Source: Paralvinella palmiformis (lineage: Eukaryota; Annelida; Polychaeta; Terebellida; Alvinellidae). From it: a DNA stretch of 64,000 bases. Every line of letters starts with the position of its first letter. Positions within the stretch are counted from its first letter, which is position 1. The position numbers and the translations under genes were made by a program. The notes under the pieces were generated by a model. That model was not told where the DNA came from. It saw only the letters and a program-made list of their open reading frames with translations, and made no database searches. Shown here piece by piece: positions 26,801-37,129 of the stretch. The stretch is taken from NCBI GenBank assembly GCA_025642065.1, contig JAODUP010000046.1:313001-377000 (forward strand). Direction: 5' to 3'.

Positions 26801-29800
26801 ACTGTGCTATTATTATTTAAGTCATTTAGGATGGAGTAGTTGTTTTCTTTAGGTCAATTTCGAAAGCATGAAATAGAGTAGAGCTGTGATTCCAGGTCTC
26901 ACATTTACAACACAGCCAGACCACGTTGTCTTTCCATATGCTGTCAAGTTCAGCGGTACACAGGTCAATACATGACTTATGATACCAGATGTTACATCCA
27001 TCACAGCACGGGCCCACGTCTGACCATGTTACTGGGTGCTCACATATTCCACTAGGGTAGATTGTGGAGCATGGGCCTGGGTTCAGCTGGATATCACCAC
27101 TCAGTATCAGTGCAATATGTGTAATAATCCTAATATTACTGTTCTTCAGTTTTAGTCTGTTTGGTGGTAATGCAGGTGGGTGTTTGTGGGTTTTTTGAAA
27201 GAGGGTGGTACCAGTAGTAACACTACTATCACTATTTAGCAGCTTAGACACATACCTGATTATCCTCACAAGAACAAAAAAAAACAAAGCACAATAGTGA
27301 CAATTCGTATCCAAAGCTCCATCGGTGAATGAGACAGCCGACTTTGTCTTCTTGCAAAAAGTGTCCATGATTTTCCCCTGATATTTTCCATCATGGCATG
27401 GACCGGATGTAGCGTGGTTTTACATTTGGGCGGCAGGGTGGTATTGCGTAATTTACTGTTTACAGGCCATTCCGTGGAGGAGTATCTCGAAATTTGTGAC
27501 AGATCATTGCTACAGATATTCGGCAGCAGTAATAAGTAAAATAGATGCGTGGATGGCAGCAAATATCCCCAATAATAGAGTTATTAAAACACAATTCAAC
27601 ACGATGCTGAAAACATGTCCATCCTGTAGCGCATGCGCACATCCACATTCTTGGTGTGTGCTGCCAGGTTCAGGCAATGTTTCAACTCTAACAAAAAAGC
27701 CAACCCTGAATATTTACACATATATTTATTAATACACTCCTAAATCTGATCATTGGGCAGTGGAAACGTAAGCCCAGATTTTACAGTTATATTTCAACCA
27801 AATTTTGTGAAATTAGCCAGTGTGATAAGTGGCAGAACACAGCTCAACTACCAGAATTCTCTGAACATCTAACGTACTGTTTATAAATCAGCTTATGAAG
27901 GCATTTGTTATAATCTTTGGCTATCAGCAAACTAATCCCATGCATTTTATACAAAATGTCAGCTTATACAAGATGATACAGAGTGATTTACAGTACTATT
28001 TCAATATTATAGTACTCTGCTATGGATCAGTTGGATTGAAACATTACTTTCAGTCTGATTCCACTGATTTACATATCATGCGTCATGTGGAAATAGGCAC
28101 ACTTCTCATTTCATAATGTGCATACATTTTACCAGAATTATTGAGGGTGGTGATTGCCAGAGTTTTTATGGCCTCAGTGGGTCTCTTATGTACCACCTTA
28201 TCCCAGGTAGGCAGCAGCATCAGTTGACATGGTCAGTGACCCTCAATGTTGTAAGGCAAGAAAATTAATCTATGAAGCAATTTGCAGCATCAGTTGATGT
28301 GATAAATGACCCTCAATGTTGTAAGGCAAGAAATTTAATCTATTAAAAAATTTCAACTGTTACTGGAGACTGAACCTGTGACATTTGGCACAAAATAGCA
28401 CACGCTTAAATATCAGAGCTTACAACTCCCATCTCCTTCAGATGTTCTCATCAGGAAAATATATTGTTTTCAATGATCATATCACACAAATGCGCAATTT
28501 AATTGCACTCCCAAATGTCAACAACATTTTCTGATAATTAGTGTTTACAATGATTTTCTGGGTCTAGGCTCATGTTATCCATTCACCAGTTCATGTAAAT
28601 GGTAATCATCAGAGAAGAATTATTGGTCAGTTCACCAACTCTATGGCAGGAAAAGAACAACAGACTCTGTCAGCAATTATTATGTACAATTGTATTTAAT
28701 TGGTACATCCTATGATAAGTCCTGTCATAGGACTACAAATGTTCATGGATACTGCTAACATTTACATTCCTAGCTGTGGCCTTAGATTCAACCCATCTAA
28801 ATCTATGTGCAGAACACTTGGCAAAAGTTATTTTTAATTAAAAAAGTGGAGTATTAACGGTGAAAAATTAACAGATAAAGACAGCATAGCAAGAGTACAC
28901 TTTGGTACTACCCTAGCCAACGGCGCTAAGACACATCCACAGGGATGAATAGCAACATCTAGAAGAGTGCTCTACACACCACGAGGAGCCAGAATGTGTG
29001 CTAATGGTACCAAGCCTAGTAAGACAACACACTTATAAAACTGCCCTGTTCTTATTTATGGACTGCACTGTGTATGTTACTTATCAGTGCAAGGTTGTGA
29101 TGGGTGAAACTGAAAAATTACAATACAGACTTACTAAATTGGGACTGGAACTAAATTATTATCGCTGGAATGCACCTTTATTGCATGCTCTGAGAATCGC
29201 CCGTGTTCTGGACAGTATTTGTCTTCAGGAATTAAAACTGTTCAAAAATATATTTCTAGCAAAGTCAAGCCCAAGTGATTTATATGCTTATTTATTCTCA
29301 CAACATTTAAACGTTATCTCGCTCAGTCCTCGCTGTTTATTTGATAGAGTTGTTCAAACGAGTGAGATCATGCAGCTAGTCGAACACGCGACATAGTAAA
29401 GTTTTCAGCAGATGATGGTACTGTGAACTTGATATGTTTCACTTACCAAGAATTAACCATAGACATAGTAGGGAAGTGACCACTCAAATGTTAAACCCAT
29501 TCTAGTCATTTTAATTATATACAATATTTTCATATTATTGTTTATTACTGTATGGTCTATTACTGTGCTCCCCTTTTAGATGCTCAATATAAAAAACCAT
29601 GGATTAATTCAGGGTTAGGCCAGTCTTAAAAACAAATTGGTTGGGGGTTACATGGCCAAACAAAATTCCATACAGTAGGTAGGAATTATTATTTTTAATA
29701 TTTATTTTTATAGATTGTCTAGTGGAATATATTGTTCATGAGGCGTTTTTTCATTCAACTACACACATGCCAGTAATGATTCAGACTAGATAGCTATCAT

Positions 29801-32198
29801 ACAACTTACAAGTTTGTTTCAGATATAGACACTAGTATTTTTAATAGTTTTGCGGAGTCTACTATAGTACTAACAATTTGGCGCCAATAAGGAAAATATA
29901 CTGCAAAACTGCACATGAGTTCTGATGGCATATTTACATCATCGATCAGATGATTACACATAAATGTAAAACCACTATTTATTTGTTAAAACCACCAACA
30001 ATGTATTGAATATCAAAAATAACTAATTTGTGAAACTTTCTAAATCAATATTTAGGAATAAATAAAAAAAGTTGTGTGACCAGATATCATCCGGGATTCT
30101 CTACCCCCACCATCAGGCGTATCTCCCCTAATGATAGTTAGCTTTCGTTCATCCATCTTATGGTGAATATGATAATGGGTGGAACCGTTTGAAGTGAATA
30201 ATGCGGACCACAAAATATGTTGCATGTGATAAAATGTATTGTTTCATTTAAGGTCATTCAGTACGATAAGGAAAACATAAATCCACCAGTATTGCTTGCT
30301 ATTGTTATAGTACGAATGTACACAAAACAACTGATTTGTTGAAAGATTTTTAACAAGGACATCGTTGCATAGTCGAGCATCGGAACCGTATTCGTTGGCG
30401 TTAATGGTCCTAGCACTAGAAAAACGCACATTTGGTGCATGTGCATTGAGTGCGGAACCTTGTATGCTGATCAAAAAGAACCGAGCACTGAATGCGCATG
30501 TGCCTATTTTTGCTCACTGCGGATGCTCGGATGTTTTTTTAGAATGGCTTACATTATTAATACATTATTAATATAATAATGTAATATTAAAATTATTATA
30601 CAATAAGTTAGGTCCTCATTATTCGACTATGGTAATCATACACTGACGTTATCGGTAGCTAAACTCAATTGACCTGAGGGAGCGGTACTAATACAATAGA
30701 ACTATTCAATAATTGGATGACAAGCAATACACTGCCTTCTTGTGTTACTGGTACATAACTCTGGCTTTTTAAGATATGAAATCACCTTGGTAACTAGAAA
30801 ACGGCCGAGCTGGTATTTTGTCACAGGATCCTCCGAGGACTTCGTGATTTGGATTATTGATAATTGACATATCAAATGGACTGATTCAATTGTACATGTG
30901 AAAGTACATGTTATGATTACCGAATAAAAAATACCTCCAAATTATTTCTGTTATTATTAAACATAGAGACCAACATACAATAATATTTTATATTCATGTT
31001 TGTAATATATAAATAAACTAATTCTGATATAATGATAATCCACAACTGATTCTAAGCAAAATAGATCAAAAGTGAAAATTTATTTTAATAAAATATAGTG
31101 AATAGAGGTATACCATAGTTTATGACAGTATATGATGTCATTAAGGTATTTACAACAGGTTTATGACACAGGCATGTCATAAATAGGTTTGTGACTATCA
31201 TAAACAGGTTTATAACTGTCATAAACTCAACCCCCTCCTTATATGCCAGATGAAATTTTTTTCAACTGTAACTAGGCCTACTGTATTTTATCTTGATTTA
31301 TAAATAAACCATTTAAATGATAATTCATTAACATATTATGTTTATTTCATATCAGTTCATCATGGCTAGTAGGGAGGGTGATCGATATTAGGATCAGGTA
31401 TGTTGATATTACTATTATTAGGGACCACTATGTCCGAATTTGAGCTCTTGCAACTAAACACTCCACATAAGTATGATCTGCTGCCATATTCTGACGGAGG
31501 TTACGGTAGAAGTGTATATTTATCATTTATGCATTGATAAATTCTTTAAAGCCATTATCAGGTTCACAATGAACCTTTTAGTGTTAAGGGGTTGATAATT
31601 TGGACAATTAGATCTAATGGTCTATAGTAACTACTAGCTAAAGGTTTTTTGTGAAATTTTAATTTCGGATCAGCCGTTTGAGTAGCCATACAATACATAG
31701 TAAGTTGTAAGACTACTCAGCCTACCGGAATTGTGAATGGCTGATCCGAAATTTCAAATTCGTAGATCTCTAATTGGGGGGGGGGGTCCACCTCCCACTT
31801 CACTACTCAACTTCATTATATTCTGTGATGTTTTTATCAAGAGATCATTCAAACATTTTATAAACAAATTGTAAAATTCAAACATATTTAGTTTCATCAT
31901 CATATAAGGTGGGTTGAAAAGGAATATATCCTATAAGAGCCTGTAGAGGTTTCAAGTGAGTTCAAGTGAGTATCATCATCATGATAAAGCAATTTCAGGA
32001 TTTGCGCAGGTCGTTGTGTGAGCGATAATAAAAGAATAACAAAATAAATTAAGAGACAGTCTTATAATGTATTATATTCACATAGCTAAACCAAACCTGA
32101 TCTGGTCTACGTGCTAAGTCAGGGTTCTCCTTCACTTTAAATTTAAAAATATCAACATTTCCCTCGTAGGCTAACTGACAAACCTCCGACTCAGACAT
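17846..32198 (-). CDS. PSMD10: 26S proteasome non-ATPase regulatory subunit 10 (gankyrin)
   Basis: Gankyrin is an ankyrin-repeat chaperone that binds the PSMC4/Rpt3 ATPase during assembly of the proteasome regulatory particle. Six exons, in transcription order: 32097-32198, 23898-23999, 22981-23127, 18696-18862, 18076-18157, 17846-17935. Phases fit throughout and give 229 aa; human has 226. Ankyrin units are visible: QPIHWSCSAGHTDIVEYLLS, TPLMIATSAGRQQIVRNLM, CPLHYAAS, STPLHRAACKGHVKLAKLLL and NTPLHLACEDEEYDTSKLL. I chose the ATG at 32198 (MSESEVCQLAYEG), which aligns with the human start region; an in-frame ATG at 32255 would add 19 residues. Donors of exons 1 to 3 are weak (GTTTGG, GTCAGA, GTATAC). 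Intron 1 is about 8.1 kb and loaded with retroelements. Confidence 0.97.
19373..19556 (+). mobile_element. Non-LTR retrotransposon 3' tail (copy of the 37.6 kb family)
   Basis: The sequence TGTCTCTTGAAAATTTTAAA, then TATCTTTGAAAT, a TTTGGGGTATTATTATATT-like stretch and TTAATGGCTCCTGC, TTTATTAAATATACAT match 37650-37842 closely. It is a decayed second copy of that 3' end, lying in PSMD10 intron 3. The coding end is disrupted. Confidence 0.7.
20510..21045 (-). pseudogene. Two-exon ORF remnant with a coiled-coil end, unidentified
   Basis: On the minus strand an upstream part (about 21045-20896) reads GMDEEFSEKPQLLEVGRD and onward, and is broken by two adjacent TGA codons. It ends in a GTAAGA donor. 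After a TTTTCAG acceptor near 20753 a second part continues with RPTECVQNLKGFVEDSVMVY and a charged, helix-prone stretch rich in E, K and Q, to a stop near 20504. The layout resembles MADF/Myb-like proteins of Harbinger-type transposons, but I cannot confirm the family. It lies in PSMD10 intron 3. Confidence 0.35.
21636..22446 (+). mobile_element. pogo/Tigger-like DNA transposon, internally deleted
   Basis: The ends are inverted: TACCATATATAC at the left and GTATATACGGTA at the right (11 of 12 match), each bounded by TA, the usual Tc1/mariner/pogo target. The right half holds a decayed transposase C-terminus with KSFKKCLISNDLDGMEDDVL in one frame. It ends in an acidic SDDEFLGFE tail in another frame, so frameshifts are present. 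At about 811 bp it lacks the helix-turn-helix and DDE regions. It lies in PSMD10 intron 3. Confidence 0.7.
24300..24472 (-). mobile_element. SINE family A, head-truncated
   Basis: The B box (GTTCGAATCTCGGCGTGGGC on the minus strand) and the full body are present. The first tRNA bases are lost at about 24470. It is adjacent to the 3' end of the large retrotransposon. Confidence 0.8.
24540..27650 (-). mobile_element. Defective CR1/Jockey-type non-LTR retrotransposon with 2A-like and PHD-like modules
   Basis: Read on the minus strand, the modules in order are: a leader with the 2A-like SGDIQLNPGP (27072-27101); a Cys/His-rich PHD-like finger (about 26900-27050, CCDGCNIWYHKSC); an AP-endonuclease start (NCNSIRG near 26655, ESKLGKDTLDAEVF near 26570); a pre-RT linker; an RT domain at 25138-25905 (NYRPVSLTCV, SKAFDTVPHDKLL, PQGTVLGPLLFLLFINDLP, LFADDCLIY); and a C-terminal part at 24630-25127 (WNKIPNSI). 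The copy is dead. A frameshift follows NCNSIRG, the middle and end of the endonuclease are missing because HNSKDMFI runs straight into SKRETQKALQKAKW, and further breaks lie near 26170, 25920 and 25130. It sits in PSMD10 intron 1, in the same orientation as the gene. The outer borders are approximate. Confidence 0.9.
27629..27638. promoter_or_regulatory. NRF-1-like palindrome near the retrotransposon 5' end
   Basis: GCGCATGCGC occurs here, about 260 bp upstream of the first element ORF in its direction of transcription. The same 10-mer is in the DNAL4 promoter. Whether this base range still belongs to the element is not certain. Confidence 0.3.
28145..28435 (-). mobile_element. SINE family B, rearranged copy with an internal duplication
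   Basis: It contains GAGGGTGGTGATTGCCAGAG, and twice the segment with CAGCATCAGTTGA, GACCCTCAATGTTGTAAGGC and AAGAAATTTAATCTAT (about 28208 and 28286). A degenerate tRNA-like end follows. The full-length relative is at 35715-36062. Confidence 0.65.
28925..29396 (+). pseudogene. C-terminal fragment of a non-LTR reverse transcriptase ORF
   Basis: One frame gives RRVLYTPRGARMCANGTKPS. After a frameshift near 29030 another frame continues with YKTALFLFMDC, GETEKLQYRLTKLGLE and APLLHALRIARVLDSICLQE, stopping at 29394-29396. The pattern G(M/R)..NG..P followed by hydrophobic KT.L, a Tyr-poor linker and LL.ALRI is usual for the region after the RT domain in invertebrate non-LTR elements. No RT catalytic motifs are left. 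It lies in PSMD10 intron 1 on the opposite strand. Confidence 0.55.
30364..30533. mobile_element. Short MITE copy of the GTTGCGTAGCCGAGCAT family
   Basis: It begins GTTGCATAGTCGAGCATCGG, contains AACGCACATTTGGTGCATGT, and ends GGATGCTCGGATG in inverted orientation. The same terminal text forms the arms of the longer element at 49551-49987. Confidence 0.6.
31117..31227. repeat. Inverted repeat, 13-bp arms
   Basis: AGTTTATGACAGT (31117-31129) and ACTGTCATAAACT (31215-31227) are perfect inverted arms. Three more TTATGACA/TGTCATAA-type words lie between them. It is in PSMD10 intron 1. Confidence 0.85.
31662..31752. repeat. Inverted repeat, 14-bp arms
   Basis: ATTTCGGATCAGCC (31662-31675) pairs with GGCTGATCCGAAAT (31739-31752). 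It may be a small MITE. It lies about 350 bp downstream of PSMD10 exon 1. Confidence 0.85.
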
Positions 32199-32958
32199 TT
32201 TATTTACGCGCTTAATTTCTAAGCACATTATCTGTCGGTAGGGAGGGACGGACAATGTTTACCCACTATATTGATCGTGAAACAGCATTTGGCTGATTTA
32301 TGCTAAGTCATACAACGTCTGGGGGTTCTTTTATTTAAACAAAAATACTAACGGTCGTTTGATCATAAGGCAAATAGGTACAAACAAATTTGATAAGTAA
32401 GTAAGTAATTTTATTCGATGATATATACAGTAGCATTATTACATTGTTTATCATATAATATTATTTACAATCATATACCATCATGACAACAGACAAGTAA
32501 AAAGTTGTAACCTCCAAAATAAAACCAAACATGTAGAACATAATTGATTATACGAGGAGGCGCAGTGGCCTAAAAGTTACATATTTATCCATCTATGTCC
32601 ACTGTCCAAGTGCGCTGTAATAATGTAATATTGTACAATATATTATACAATATATGTAATTTATAAATGACTTAATATTTTTGTTCGTGGATAACAGAGG
32701 CTTATGCGAAGATTTATGTGTTTATAATATTTCATATTGTTTTGGTAGTGGTGATGGCGGTGATGTACCGAGTGATTTACAGGGGATCTATTATTTTGGT
32801 CAATGAAGTTTTTTACGTCTAAAATAGGCTAATAGTAATATAACTAACTTAGGTCTCATGGACCATCAAATTGAAGGGGGCTTAGATACGTTGGAAGTTT
32901 CAAAAACAAATTGTTAAAACATAATGCGTCAATATATCATCGATAAAGATTATAAATG
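32199..32958. other. Upstream region of PSMD10, nothing recognised
   Basis: AT-rich sequence follows the PSMD10 start. No GC-rich promoter, TATA box at a sensible distance, or gene was seen. Confidence 0.5.
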
Positions 32959-33129
32959 ATCCCAGCATACGGCAAACGGACAAAACCCCACTGGACAAAA
33001 CCCCATCGGACATAACCCCATCGGACAAAACCCCACTCGGACAAAACCCCACCCACTAATACACATTTCGGACATACCCCACTCTTAAATTAATACTCTC
33101 CATAATATTGTACAACATAAGACTTAAAT

Positions 33130-33132
<3 letters not shown>

Positions 33133-33188
<56 letters not shown>

Positions 33189-33190
33189 TC
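33133..33190. repeat. (TA)n(TG)n microsatellite
   Basis: A TA run of about 48 bp is followed by GTGTGTG. Confidence 0.95.
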
Positions 33191-33195
33191 TCCAC

Positions 33196-33352
33196 TGAAT
33201 TATTTAAAATAAAGGGGGACGTTAAAAACCCTGAGGGACGTAAAACACTTTGGCAGTGACCACCCTCAGGGTATTTCGGCTCCATCTTTCCGTACTGCTC
33301 CCCTGTGAGTGGTAGGGAAGGAGGTTTCTCAACCACTCCAACATAGAGGCTG
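33196..33352 (+). mobile_element. SINE family B, 3' part
   Basis: Text from TTATTTAAAATAAAGGGGGA through CCCTCAGGGTATTTCGGCTC to CAACCACTCCAACATAGAGG matches the inverse of 35760-35905. The tRNA head is missing. Confidence 0.8.
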
Positions 33353-33357
33353 TAATA

Positions 33358-34480
33358 GTGGTGATGACGGTGATGGTGATGACGGTAGTGGTAGAGGTGA
33401 TGACGGTGATGGTGATGATGGTAGTGGTGATGACGGTGATGGTGATGATGGTAGTGGTAGAGGTGATGACGGTGATGGTGATGATGGTAGTGGTAGAGGT
33501 GATGACGGTGATGGTGATGATGGTAGTGGTGATGACGGTGATGGTGATGATGGTAGTGGTAGAGGTGATGACGGTGATGATGATGATGGTAGTGGTAGAG
33601 GTGATGACGGTGATGGTGATTACGGTAGTGGTAGAGGTGATGACGGTGATGGTGATGATGGTAGTGGTGATGACGGTGATGGTGATGATGGTAGTGGTAG
33701 AGGTGATGACGGTGATGGTGATGATGGTAGTGGTGATAAACGGTGATGGTGATGATGGTAGTGGTAGAGGTAGGGGATATGGTAGTGGTGGGGATGACGG
33801 TGATGGTGATGATGGTAGTGGTAGAGGTGATGACGGTGATGGTGATGATGGTAGTGGTAGAGGTGATGACGGTGATGGTGATGATGGTAGTGGTAGAGGT
33901 GATGACGGTGATGGTGATGATGGTAGTGGTAGAGGTGATGACGGTGATGGTGATGATGGTAGTGGTAGAGGTGATGACGGTGATGGTGATGATGGTAGTG
34001 GTAGAGGTGATAACGGTGATGGTGATGATGGTAGTGGTGATGACGGTGATGGTGATGATGGTAGAGGTGATGACGGTGATGGTGATGATGGTAGTGGTAG
34101 AGGTGATGACGGTGATGGTGATGATGGTAGTGGTGATGACGGTGATGGTGATGATGGTAGTGGTAGAGGTGATGACGGTGATGGTGATGATGGTAGTGGT
34201 AGAGGTGATGACGGTGATGGTGATGATGGTAGTGGTAGAGGTGATGACGGTGATGATGATAGTGGTAGAGGTGATGACGGTGATGGTGATGATGGTAGTG
34301 GTAGAGGTGATGACGGTGATGGTGATGACGGTAGTGGTAGAGGTGAGGGGGTGGTAACGATCGTGGTGGTGATGATTGTGATAGTGGTGATGGTAGTGGT
34401 GACGGTAGTGGTGGTAGTGGTGGTGGGAGTGGTAACGATCGTGATGGTGATGATTGTGATAGTGGTAGTAATGGTGATGG
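33358..34480. repeat. 36-bp minisatellite (GATGACGGTGATGGT-type), about 1.1 kb
   Basis: The 36-bp unit translates as GDDGDGDDGSGR on the plus strand. Shorter 30-bp units lacking the last two codons are interspersed. The last 130 bp decay into GTGGTGATGATTGTGATAGT text. Because the unit is a multiple of three and almost free of stop triplets, frames are open on both strands (up to 431 codons). These ORFs come from the repeat: there is no composition outside it, no splice sites and no start context. Confidence 0.92.
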
Positions 34481-35473
34481 TGGGGTTGATGGAGGTCAAA
34501 GTTAGAAGACGTTTCACTTGATGAACAAAAACGGAGTTTTACATGAACGAGGTAACTTTAATTAGTTCCATTATTTTGATGAACTTTCTTTTATTTATGT
34601 TTTATGTTAAGTTTTATTTTACATGTAACACACTTTTGAAAATGTTGTACAATAATATAGAGAGTGCTATATAAATGTTGTATATAAGAATAAAAATATA
34701 ATTAATTAATTAATCAATCAATTAACATCATGAAAGGCCTAATAAAACAACATTTATTAAATATTAATTTAAGAGTGGGGTTATGTCCAAAATGTGTATT
34801 AGTGAGTGGGGTTTTGTCCGAGTGGGGTTTGTCTGATGGGGTTTTGTCTGATGGGGTTTTGTCTGATGGGGTTTTGTCCGAGTGAGGTTTTGTCCCGGAT
34901 CCCAGCATACACATAGTAATATCACTAAACATAAGGCATTTACAACAACAGGAGAATATTAATCATTACATAGTACATGATTATGTGCATACGTGTATAT
35001 TATTGCATACACACCTGTACAGTACATTACATCACACAAGTATCAGTGGCACTTACAGTTTTAAATTGGCGTTACTACATGCTTGTCTTGCGTGTTCAAA
35101 CCATGCTTATTACCAATATGATGGTAATCTGGTCCACACAATCGAGTGACAATCCATATCCTATTCCAGATACCTTTATACTTCGATCCGATTTTGTATC
35201 TAGTTCAGGTTGATTAATAATAAAACCATTAATAAAAGTCTGTAGACTACTGTTTGTCAAAATTGGACAGTCTGTGGGATATTGCATATAGACACAAAAC
35301 GTAGAACCCTGTGTGTAGAATAGGGAACTGGAACAGAGAACCTGGAGGCGTGAATTCAAACCCTGGTCGATTCTTCAGGTGACTGAATCCAGAGTGACGA
35401 CTTTTCATGCTGAGATATGTGTAATGTCTCACTAGTCCATAAGAAGCCAAGCAAAAAACGAACCACCTAGATT

Positions 35474-35617
35474 GGTGATGATTGATGTTTTACGACCTAC
35501 AAAGGTAATGAAACCTAATCAAAGACGAAACACCCTTCACATATACCCATGCCGAGATTCGAAATTAAGTGTGATCTGTGATCCAACGCGCTACCAGTTA
35601 GACCACGAGGGGCCCGC
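35474..35617 (-). mobile_element. SINE family A with internal deletion
   Basis: The head (GTGGTCTAACTGGTAGCGCG on the minus strand) and B box region are present. The segment carrying ACTTTTGTGCAC and GGGCCGAGCGACC is deleted, so TTTTACGACC runs directly into TACAAAGG. Confidence 0.75.
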
Positions 35618-35714
35618 GTATCACCTATATAGAGCCGTAGTATCTGGGAATAAATCACCCAAGTTAGATCACGGCAGTTGTGAGAATGTTTATGTTTGTT
35701 TGTTTGTTTTGTTG

Positions 35715-36062
35715 TTCGGGGAGAATCCCCAGGCTGTCGCTTAATCAGCACAGCCTCTATGATGGAGTGGTTGAGAAACCTCCTCCCCCACCACTCACAG
35801 GGGAGCAGTACGGAAAGATGGAGCCGAAATACCCTGAGGGTGGTCACTGCCAGAGTGTTTTACGTCCTCAGGGGATTTTTAACGTCCCCGTTTATTTTAA
35901 ATAATTGAGTGGAGACGGCAGCGCCATTTAACGTGGTCAGCCACCCACGATGTTGTGAGCCGAGAAATTAATCTCTGGAAAAGTTTCGACCTCTTGCTGG
36001 GATCGCACCTGTGACCCATGGCACCAAGTGCTGAGTGCTTAACCGTTAGACCACCGGAGCTC
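35715..36062 (-). mobile_element. tRNA-derived SINE, family B, near full length
   Basis: On the minus strand it starts GAGCTCCGGTGGTCTAACGG with an A box, then a B box-like GGTGCGATCCCAG. It continues through GTGGGTGGCTGACCACG, GACGTTAAAAATCCCC, CCCTCAGGGTATTTCGGCTC and CAACCACTCCATCATAGAGG to AGCGACAGCCTGGGGATTCT. It is about 345 bp, long for a SINE. Partial copies lie at 28145, 33196 and 36088. Confidence 0.8.
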
Positions 36063-36087
36063 ACTTATATGTTTATTGAATTGAATT

Positions 36088-36152
36088 GTTTTTCGGAGAG
36101 AATCCCCAGGCTGTCGCTTATTCGGCATAGCCTCTATGTTGGAATGGTTGAG
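36088..36152 (-). mobile_element. SINE family B, 3' terminal fragment
   Basis: It carries GGAGAGAATCCCCAGGCTGT, CGCTTATTCGGC and ATAGCCTCTATGTTGGAATG, matching the far end of the 35715-36062 copy. Confidence 0.75.
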
Positions 36153-36446
36153 TAAGGTGCATATAATAAACATACAAATCTAGCAAATACTATTACCTGC
36201 TCGTTAGTAACCCTTAATTATATCAAATATTACAAGAGTAATTAATTAATCCAATAATTTAAAAAAAAACAGAAACAAAAAAACACGAACCTCAAATATT
36301 TTATCCATTTGACGTAATCCATCACTAAGATAATACAATTGTATGATTTGTTAAACTCATTCCTAAGAACACATTTCGGGACGATTTAAACTAATTTAAT
36401 GTGTTTTTGATTTAAACTCGATGCTTTTGCCACGACAACTGGCATC

Positions 36447-36451
<5 letters not shown>

Positions 36452-36507
<56 letters not shown>
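36452..36507. repeat. (TA)n microsatellite
   Basis: An uninterrupted TA run of about 56 bp. Confidence 0.95.
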
Positions 36508-36510
<3 letters not shown>

Positions 36511-36644
36511 TTCCAATGAATTCTAATTTAAGGTAAATATTTCTTATAAAAAGTTATATAACTGGATCCAACCTTAATTAAGACGAAGATGATCAGTTTT
36601 CTTCACATGTTTTTTGGTTGAGAACATAATTAATCGGGTTTTGT

Positions 36645-36757
36645 TCTCCGTAGTTTAACTCGTAGCGCTTTGGATCGCAGATCATCACTACCACCTTTCG
36701 AGATCGCTCTGCCCATTTAGTGTACCATGTGCACAAAAGTGGCCGTAAAACAACATC
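36645..36757 (+). mobile_element. SINE family A, diverged
   Basis: It carries GTAGCGCTTTGGATCGCAGA and TCATCACTACCACC. The B box region is deleted, and the body CCCATTTAGTGTACCATGTG plus CACAAAAGTGGCCGTAAAAC is clear. Confidence 0.7.
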
Positions 36758-37129
36758 ATTTTGATCAGATATATGTTTTCCTGCTTTGGGGGATTTGGAC
36801 TATGATGGTCTCCTTCGACATAAATTTCATCATTGATAATATGAAGCAGGAGTTGAAATGATGGTTCTGGCCTGTGTTTTAGGATATGAGAATAAATGTC
36901 ACCAGCTCTTACATGAGCGCGGTGAGATAATTCGGCAGTTCTATTACGGAAATAATTACGATATTTTGCTTATCACTTTAAAAAAAAGGTATCGAGACAT
37001 TTTCTCGGTTCTGCTCCCATATGTTATTTCTCCCCTTTCAATGATCTGTTGGTGTTCGGGGAACTTCTGGTGCTATATTATCCTTATATTCCAAGTATAA
37101 TTGTATTGTTAATAACCAACATGACTTAA

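Larger units (their letters stand above)
32959..34915. mobile_element. Inverted-repeat structure enclosing a long minisatellite
   Basis: The left flank (32959-33090) and the right flank (34770-34915, inverted) share GGGATC/GATCCCAGCATAC at the outer edge. Both carry several copies of CGGACAAAACCCCA, then CACTAATACACATTT, GGACATA(A)CCCCACTC and TTAAATTAATA. Between them lie a TA microsatellite, a SINE family B fragment and the 36-bp minisatellite. The layout resembles a non-autonomous element with terminal inverted repeats and a satellite core. No transposase was found. Confidence 0.55.

Noticed and set aside
32199..32255. Upstream in-frame ATG of PSMD10 (adds 19 residues)
   Set aside because: The downstream ATG gives a protein aligned with family length and start; the extension is basic and without family match. 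It remains possible.
33222..34521. Long ORFs (up to 431 codons) on both strands
   Set aside because: They are confined to the 36-bp minisatellite, have only repeat composition and are open in several frames at once.
35352..36060. tRNA-like B boxes near 35358, 35555 and 36005, and others across the window
   Set aside because: No complete cloverleaf tRNA gene is formed; the sites belong to SINE heads with bodies and tails, or are isolated matches.
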